Source of the DNA: Knufia peltigerae
Taxonomy: Eukaryota; Ascomycota; Eurotiomycetes; Chaetothyriales; Trichomeriaceae
Assembly (NCBI GenBank): GCA_030247855.1
Contig: JAPDRN010000002.1
Location: 186,001-250,000, forward strand
Direction of reading: 5' to 3'
DNA: 64,000 nt
Shown one piece after another: positions 57,355 through 64,000 of the stretch. The notes beneath the pieces are model-generated. The model was not told where the DNA came from, made no database searches, and saw only the letters and a program-made list of their open reading frames with translations. Each line of letters begins with the position of its first letter. Position 1 is the first letter of the stretch. The translations under genes and the position numbers were made by a program.

Positions 57355-58296
57355 CTATTTCGTAGAACCATTGACACTCGCGCTCTTTGGCAAGCCGATG
57401 CCTACAGCGGCCGTCACGCCGGCGTCGACGGGCAGGATGACACCAGTCATCCAGCGGGCATGAGGACCGGCTAAAAACACGACGGCACAGGCACAATCCC
57501 AGCCTGTACCCTCGGTTCCCAGTAGACTTCTCTTCCGCCTGGCCTCGCGTGCCTCTTCGGTCATGCCACCCGCATACATCATAGGGGTATACAACATCTG
57601 ATCAGAATTTGTGTAAGCAGCTTTCTCTCATCCACGTCAACGCTCATCGAAGGTAGAATAAGGTCGAGAAAACCAACTTACGCCAGGACACACGCAATTG
57701 ACCCTGATCCCATCGGCCGCGTGGTGAGCAGCCATGGCTCGCGTCATATTGACAATGGCACCTTTACTGGTCGGGTACAGAAGATGAGGAGTGCCACCCT
57801 TTAAGCCGGCCACGCTGCCCATATTGACGACCGAGCCTTTAACTTCGCCGTCGTTTTTGATCATAGCCGGCACGGCGAATTTAGCCATCAGCACCATGCT
57901 AGACACATTGATTTCGATCCCCTTAGCCCACGCAGCCATATCGACGTCGACGGCCGTGCCGGGTGCGCCGCCAATGCCGACGTTGTTAATCAGAATGTCG
58001 AGGCGGCCGAATTTCTCGAGTGCCATGTCGACAATGCGCTGACAGTCAGCGGCTGAGGTCACGTCGGCCTGGGCCACGATAGCCTGCCCTTTGCCAGGTC
58101 TTGAATTGACAATCTCGACGGTCTTGGCTGCCCATTCTTTATTTAAGTCGACACAGACAACTGAGCAGCCGTCGCTGGCGAGGAGGATTGAGATGGCGCG
58201 GCCGTTGCCAATGCCGTTGCCTGCACAGCCTGCACCTGTCACAATGGCCACTTTGCCTTCTAATGACCGACTGGGAGGGTCACTGCTGATCTCCAT
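57355..58296 (-). CDS. Short-chain dehydrogenase/reductase 2
   Basis: Exons 58296-57682 and 57597-57355 give 285 residues. The cofactor site TGAGCAGNGIGNG is at about 20-32, NNVGIGG at about 104-110, and the catalytic YPTSK has Tyr ~174 and Lys ~178. The C-terminal substrate loop starts after CPG, where the single intron lies, and ends GVILPVDAGVTAAVG as in classical SDRs. It is probably a ketone/alcohol oxidoreductase. It converges with BVMO-4, 206 bases apart, and may supply ketone or process the released alcohol (inference). Confidence 0.93.
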
Positions 58297-59160
58297 GTTG
58301 GAGATTGGTTCTGGATTCAACAAGTGAAGGCTTTATCGTTGGTTTGATCAATAGTACTCCGTATGGACGCTGCACACTGTGGTTGAACCAGTCCAGAGTG
58401 CTTGTAACGATAGTTGTCGATCAGCTGTCGTTTAGGGTATCTCTTACAACACTGCCAATATCAACATACACAAAAACATATACCAATAGATAAAGGGAAC
58501 CGAAAGATGCCACACCTCTGTACAAAGTCGGATAATGCACCCTGCCGGATCTGCTAATACTGGTTTTCGTGCTTGAACGTAGTTCGACAGTTCAGAAGAA
58601 ATGCACCACTGGGTAACGAAGTTAGTTCCTTATACCATTCTTTCCTTCGGCGTCTGCCATTCCAGTCTACTATAAAACTCTCAAGCTCTTCAGTATATCG
58701 ATAGTCATGCACAATAGCAGCTGGCACTATCATTATACCGGTACTATGTCGTCTACTGGAAGGTTAATGCAATAGTGCACCATCCGAGCCAAGGCGGCAT
58801 TCCTGTTTAGACATAGTGCAGACCCCTGACGTTGAAGGGCACACACGAACAGGCAGTTGTCAGTGTCACATAGGATGAATTGCCGGTGTCTTTCCACAAC
58901 GACTCTGTGGCCGTTTCTACGCTCTATATAGTAAACAGAAATGAGGAATTTCCAGTTGACTTGAGCCTTTGCAGGAGGTCTCGCCTCCGACTACAAAGGA
59001 TACTATGAGAACTGTATGGAGGCAATAAATGGGCCTTTGCGATAGACTTTAGGGAGCAAAATAGTATTCAATTGTAGCAGTAATAGGTACTAGATGTGTT
59101 TTCCAGGTTAGCTCAGCATATAACCAGATGAGAAGTCTTAACATGTTGCAGAGATTTAAC
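58297..59160. other. Intergenic region, SDR-2 to FAD oxidase
   Basis: About 860 bases. I see no coding frame with resemblance and no clear repeat. It marks the right border of the catabolic core as I read it. Confidence 0.4.
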
Positions 59161-60951
59161 TTACTCAGAAGGTCCCTCCCAGCCGATACATTTCCAGCAG
59201 TCGAAGAAGTGAGTGGGATCATACTTGTCCTTGACTCGGACTAATTCAGGATAATTGGCTCCAAAGTAGGTTGATTGCCATTCGGGTTCCAAGTAAGAAC
59301 ATTCATTCAGATAGCATCCTCCCCCGGGCGTCAAACGTTTGAGTGGTTCGACGGTATCCAGCCATGACTCTTGCAATGCCTTCTCTTTTGAAGCGCTCAG
59401 CTTTTCGGTCCATCCACCAGTCATGATGAGATGCCAGAGAGCGGAGCGCCAAGCAGGATTGGCACTCGTCGTGTTCCCATTTTGAACATTCACTGGTGTC
59501 GTCATGATCAGTTGGGTAAAGGAGCCGCCGTCAGGTACTATTTCATTGCTGATGCGGATTCCTTGAATAGTAGCATTGACCAAGTCTGCTATCGTGCTGT
59601 TTGTCTCGAACAATGTTCGGGGTATCAGTCGAGTTGAGAGGGCTTCAAAGACTCCACCGGGCGTCAGTCTTGCGGCGATGGACTCTGTAAGCTGTAAGAA
59701 GTCCGTATATGTAGGATATGTGGTGTAGTTACTCTCAGTAACTTGGATATCTGGGTTGTTTGTCAAAAAAGAAGAAAAATCGCTGGTCAGAGCCTTCAAG
59801 GCCGTCTCATTGTTCGAAGGGAGAACCAGGTAGATTTCGGCTTGGTTTGGCCAGTAGTAGGCATGTCCTGAAATGTTATTGTGCGACCAGACCGGTTGGT
59901 AAGTTGCGTGTTTTGTGAGAACCTGTTCCAATGCGGGATAATTGGTAGTTTCGTTGCCTTTTGTTGTGAAGTTGGCCCTGAATGAGTATGCGTTGATCTT
60001 CACCGCCGGGTGGAGTTGGAAGCGATAGCTAGTCAGAACGCCGAACGTACCTCCACCTCCACCGCGCATGGCCCAAAAGAGGTCTGGGTCGTTGCATTGA
60101 TTGATCGACCGCAATTGTCCATCTGCAGTCACGACATCGAACTCGACGGCATTGTCCACCATAAGGCCGTAGGAAGGACCGAAAACACCGTGTCCACCTC
60201 CCATACCAAAACCGCCAGCGAGACCGACTGACCCTTCGTTGCCGCCGGTGACATCCATACCATGCTTCTGGAAGAAGGTGTATATATCCGATGCTTGAGC
60301 ACCGGCTCCAATCTCCCCGATATTGTGCCCGTTGGATGCGGTACAGTTGGATGCGGTGAAATTTGCGTGGTAAGTCATGTTTTTCAAGTTGTGAGTCCAT
60401 ATTGCCAGACTATCAGGACTGGTGGAGCGTCCAAGGTAGTCGTGTCCAGTGTTTTTGATGGTTACTCGGAGGTTATGCATTTTAGCAAACTTAACTGCAG
60501 TGACCACATGTTGGACCTTGCTAGCATCGACATATAGTGACGATAGTCGGCCAAGGTAACACTGGGATGACAGTGTTTGAAGGGTATCAATGTTCAGGGC
60601 ACAAGTTTCGGATAGGCAAGACTCCCAATTGAGGCCTGTTGCAGCGCCATATACCTCTGTTCGTGCCTGGTTACCAATGTAGTTCTCTTCCGCCACAGCA
60701 CAGGCCGAAGAGTTGTGATATGGAGAATCGTAATAACAACTTGCTGCCAGTGGGATGGTTATATGGAGGTTTCCGGACAAACTGTTGTTGAACTTGCTCC
60801 ATCCTTCGTCTGATGGCCAGCATGATTGCTGAGAGGTACAATTGTAGCCCGTCTGAGTGGTATTGAGGGAGGATGTCGCTGATGTGACTGATATGAGGAG
60901 AGCCAATACGAAGGCAACCTTCGCCAAAGGCGGACAAGGTGTGAGTGACAT
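59161..60951 (-). CDS. Secreted FAD-linked oxidase (BBE/VAO family)
   Basis: A single exon encodes 596 residues starting at the ATG at 60951. The N-terminus is a signal peptide (KVAFVLALLISVTSA). The FAD_binding_4 domain has the covalent-flavin histidine in KNTGHDYLGRS (His ~170) and a glycine-rich GGFGMGGGHGVFGPSYG. A BBE C-terminal region ends YPELVRVKDKYDPTHFFDCW. Many NxT/NxS sites suggest glycosylation. The cysteine that gives bicovalent flavin in some members is not in its usual place. The enzyme should oxidise an alcohol, sugar or phenolic outside the cell, producing H2O2. A link with the catabolic cluster is possible but unproven. Confidence 0.94.
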   Translation of the reverse strand: MSLTPCPPLAKVAFVLALLISVTSATSSLNTTQTGYNCTSQQSCWPSDEGWSKFNNSLSGNLHITIPLAASCYYDSPYHNSSACAVAEENYIGNQARTEVYGAATGLNWESCLSETCALNIDTLQTLSSQCYLGRLSSLYVDASKVQHVVTAVKFAKMHNLRVTIKNTGHDYLGRSTSPDSLAIWTHNLKNMTYHANFTASNCTASNGHNIGEIGAGAQASDIYTFFQKHGMDVTGGNEGSVGLAGGFGMGGGHGVFGPSYGLMVDNAVEFDVVTADGQLRSINQCNDPDLFWAMRGGGGGTFGVLTSYRFQLHPAVKINAYSFRANFTTKGNETTNYPALEQVLTKHATYQPVWSHNNISGHAYYWPNQAEIYLVLPSNNETALKALTSDFSSFLTNNPDIQVTESNYTTYPTYTDFLQLTESIAARLTPGGVFEALSTRLIPRTLFETNSTIADLVNATIQGIRISNEIVPDGGSFTQLIMTTPVNVQNGNTTSANPAWRSALWHLIMTGGWTEKLSASKEKALQESWLDTVEPLKRLTPGGGCYLNECSYLEPEWQSTYFGANYPELVRVKDKYDPTHFFDCWKCIGWEGPSE

Positions 60952-62241
60952 GATAGGAATTATTGGCGACGAAATCAAACCGATGTATTGTATAGTGAGT
61001 AAGCTGAAAAAAATGGTTGCAGCTGAGGGTTGAAGTTTGTTTATGTATGCATCGCACTATTTAGGGCCCTTTAACCCTTGAGGTCTATGCCCCACAAGTA
61101 CCTTGTAGGCAGCCTCGTCTTTTTCTTTGGTAGTAAGGCGACGAGGGCCAGAAAAGTTTAAGTGATCACCTCTCGACAACAGGTAGTGAATATGCAATGT
61201 CGTGACAAGCTCGATTCTAGCATGGTCGAGTAATTTTTGGTTAGACCCACGCGGCGATGGCCAACGGTGTCAGTTTACCTAGGAAAGCAGGTTGGATAAT
61301 TGGTGGTTTATTTTTGGACCCCATGCTTCCGAGATTCAGACATTCTTAGGGAAGACAAGTACTTCTGCAAGATGTCAGTGGCTTGCAATCGGCGCAGCTC
61401 GTACGGATATTAGAGTAGTTGCCCGGTCTAAAGAGGTAGGAGTTTCGACGGCTTACCTTATTCCGGATCCCAGTGGCGGTGGTCACGAAATGGGTAGAGA
61501 ACCCTCAGTACATCGAGGCTAGTCCTATCGAGGCAGTCGAGATGCAGAACCAATGATGGATGATTCTGATCCCCACGGGTGACGCCAATCGGTAGGACAA
61601 GTACAACAGAAGGCCTAACTGATCGACAGTGCTTATTTCTTAGAGGGACAAGGGTCTGACGGGAGAGGTAGTATTCGGGTGACGGCAATCCGGGTTCTGC
61701 CCCTTATCATCTCGTATACATGCATGCCTCAGGTAGAAGCTTATGAGGTAACGGGTGCAGTTTGTACGAGTATGAGTAAAGATCTATCGTCCAGATTTGC
61801 GGGGGAAACTACGCCCTGGTTGGAGGTACAACCGGCCGCTCTGTACGAGGGTAGCATGCACTGGAAAACCTCAACAGCTGAGTAAGTTGGTAACTCGTGA
61901 GATCCTTGGTTCAATATGTCATCGCAGTCTCTTACTGCCCACTCAGATTTAAATACGTATCTACAATGAGATTGCCTTTCAGCCTTTCGGCCTTCCGCAA
62001 GAGCTGTGCATTGGCCCTTCACATCCTTGAAACCACCTCCCCTTCCCCTCCTTATTGGAGGCCTGTATACTGTTCAGGCCTACCTCGACCTGCCTTCTCG
62101 CACCCATTACAACCGCAACTCTTGACCCGCTGTCCATATGCTCTAGCACCTTTCAGAAAAGACGACAATCATGAGACATGCACCCTGCAAAGCCGATACC
62201 TTTTATGAAGGACACAACTCTCGTTGCATACACCATCTCCT
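60952..62241. other. Gene-free stretch between FAD oxidase and membrane protein
   Basis: About 1.3 kb with only short frames lacking resemblance. Near 60952 lies the oxidase promoter. I see nothing else that I can name. Confidence 0.4.
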
Positions 62242-63101
62242 TCACACTGCAACATCCATATCATGTCGAAGCCCAGTCCGCTCAGGCGAAGGCTCTTGAG
62301 CGAGTTTGACGAAGTCCCTTTGCATCACGGCCGACAGTCCAAGGATCATAGTGAGGCCTATGGCAATGATCTCCTCCAGGACGCTCATGCACAGATAGAG
62401 TGTGGCATTGCCATCGATAACCGAGAAATCGTGATTGGTGGTGTAGTCGCCGATTGCCGAGTAGATCAAGCGCACCAGCAGGAAGGGGTAGGAGAGAAAG
62501 CTGGCGAGAAAGAGCCTCTTCTGAAACACCCTCATGTGATAACGGAGGTCGGCATATAGCCAACCGCAGGCTAAGATGACGATGACAAATATGGCGAGGA
62601 AGATGCCCATTGACGCTTTAACCATGCCATCTGCATGATAGGTGGTGTTGCTATCATCTGCAGTGCTGACTCCTGCGATGCCGAGGGCAAGGGCGATGAA
62701 GCCGGCAAGAGTCAGCAGCTTGACTAGTCGGGGATTCATCCTTTGGTCCATGTCGCTGTCGAGGTTGTATCAGTCAGTGTACGTCCAGGCCCACCAAATT
62801 CGCTCTAGCCAACTCACATTTGTCTAAGAATCCCGACATAGGTCAACAACAGAGGCGCAATACCGATGAGCTCGCACACTGCCACGGCAACCTCTACGTT
62901 GTAAGAATCGTGGCTGATGGTCAACAAGGAACAAATGCTGCCTGCGATCCGGATAAGGCCCAGTGTCACAGCGAATCGCCAGATCTTGCTGCCGATCCTC
63001 CAACCGGTTCGTTTCCAGATGAACAACGCAGCAGCGACAACAAATGGAAAAACGATGAGTTGGAGGATGGCTATGCCATCTCGATATGTCACGGCGCCCA
63101 T
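62242..63101 (-). CDS. Multi-pass integral membrane protein (DUF7702-like)
   Basis: Exons 63101-62818 and 62755-62242 give 265 residues with about seven hydrophobic segments. These include ILQLIVFPFVVAAALFIW, IRIAGSICSLL, a GIAPLLLTYVGIL stretch and SFLSYPFLLVRLIYSAIGD. The start MGAVTYRDGIAILQLIVFP matches the usual beginning of fungal seven-TM proteins of this type; the frame extends 55 codons further upstream without resemblance. Function is unknown. The topology is similar to RTA1-like or GPCR-like fungal proteins, but no motif allows a choice. Confidence 0.82.
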
Positions 63102-63884
63102 CGTAGCGCAACACGAATAGTAGAAGCAGAAGTATTCAAGGAATAAAGTAAAGTTGTCAAGGCACTTGACAACGACCCAGGAGACGGACAGTTGCCCCCC
63201 TTTATATTTTCGAACGGCATTCTGTCCTTTCGAGAGCCGCAAGAACACAGCCAAGAACACAGCCATGGCTTTGGACGTGTTTCACCGTCGCACTTTCACC
63301 GAAGCCCAATATGTTGATTGGCGAAACATCTGGCCTACCCAAATAGGACTAAGTTGATGAATTTGGGGCCCGTAGGGCCAAAACAATGCTTAGCAAATCA
63401 GAGGGCTCTCTGCTATTCAGGCCTGATCGAACTGCCAGGCAAGCGAAACCTTTGGACAACGTGTTTCCTAGTTTCGCAAGACTAGGGGCTTAGAGCAAGA
63501 TCGACTGAATGATGGTCCACTAAACCTCCCCAGAATATATTGGAGTGACGACGTAATTTGAAGGTCAACTTTGGGCCATGCTCTGCGCGTGGACTTGTTT
63601 GGATATACGCATATTAGGCATCCCAATAAAGGCAGGAATCCCTTGATGCCCAATTCCGGCCTATTGTCCTCGTCCTTGTCTCGTAGAGCTGAAGCAGATC
63701 TTATGCTTAGCAAGTATGGCGGACTCGGGAGACTGCAACGCTGATTTGACACCGGTGAATCGGGGGATACTCCGGTTGAGTGCGGTCTGTTGTCATCAAT
63801 GCTTGTTTAACCAAGCTTTCTTCCTGTGTGCTTGTCAGAACCGGCAGCGTTCCAAGCCACCTCCATCATCGTGCCCATAACGAC
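63102..63884. promoter_or_regulatory. Divergent promoter region, membrane protein / Zn2Cys6 gene
   Basis: About 780 bases between the two start codons. No coding frame of note. Confidence 0.4.
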
Positions 63885-64000
63885 ATGTCTCGCCCACGAG
63901 CTTCTCGAAGTTGTGCTAACTGCCGGGCGGTCAAACGACGGGTAGGTGACCTTCTGATATCTAGTTTCCCACATTATTCATGGAACTACCCGTGTTTCCG
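63885..64000 (+). CDS. Zn2Cys6 transcription factor, first exon only (cut by the window end)
   Basis: The ATG at 63885 opens a 57-base exon encoding MSRPRASRSCANCRAVKRR, followed by a GTAGGT donor at 63942. The SCANCRAVKRR segment is the start of a zinc cluster, and an intron between the second and third cysteine regions is common in this family. The rest lies outside the window. Its relation to TF-A and TF-B cannot be judged. Confidence 0.75.
   Translation, partial: MSRPRASRSCANCRAVKRRVGDLLISSFPHYSWNYPCF

Noticed and set aside
1..64000. CRISPR arrays, rRNA, tRNA genes or bacterial operons
   Set aside because: None seen; the introns and gene families are those of an ascomycete nuclear genome. 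A tRNA scan could not be run.

Overview
The window is nuclear DNA of a filamentous ascomycete (Pezizomycotina). Genes carry short GT-AG introns (mostly 45-130 nt) that interrupt conserved domains and splice in phase. The families are typical of this group: Zn2Cys6 regulators, Dal5-type MFS transporters, Baeyer-Villiger monooxygenases (BVMOs) and BBE-type oxidases. I cannot name the species. I worked out exon boundaries by hand from splice signals, phase and family conservation.

Left flank (1-12.4 kb): the 5' part of a fatty-acid transporter/very-long-chain acyl-CoA synthetase gene, a cyclase-family hydrolase and an intact amino-acid permease lie among decayed genes (beta-lactamase-like C-terminus, bZIP factor, S10 serine carboxypeptidase, MFS transporter). 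This stretch is a gene graveyard.

Core (12.5-58.3 kb): a dense catabolic-looking cluster with no polyketide synthase, NRPS or terpene synthase. From left to right it holds a carboxylesterase, MFS-1, Zn2Cys6 TF-A, BVMO-1, BVMO-2, Zn-alcohol dehydrogenase A, metallo-beta-lactamase (MBL) lactonase A, an alkylsulfatase, MFS-2, a DUF1254/DUF1214 protein, SDR-1, alcohol dehydrogenase B, MBL lactonase B, a peroxisome-tagged acyl-CoA ligase, BVMO-3, TF-B, an HSL-type alpha/beta hydrolase, MFS-3, a second cyclase, BVMO-4 and SDR-2. The parts fit a route of sulfate ester to secondary alcohol (sulfatase), to ketone (ADH/SDR), to ester or lactone (BVMO), to acid plus alcohol (esterase, lactonase, cyclase), to acyl-CoA (ligase). 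This route is inference; the substrate is unknown.

The cluster is built from duplicated modules. TF/BVMO divergent pairs occur twice in opposite orientation, each next to an MFS gene and a serine hydrolase. ADH and MBL genes also occur twice with identical internal exon lengths. Both ADH promoters contain the palindrome TCGGC-N16-GCCGA, a candidate operator for the cluster's zinc-cluster factors.

Between MFS-1 and TF-A lies an AT-rich gene-free stretch with an FHA-like fragment and a 646-bp element with diverged terminal inverted repeats. Right flank (58.3-64 kb): a secreted FAD-linked oxidase, a multi-pass membrane protein, and the first exon of another Zn2Cys6 gene cut by the window end.
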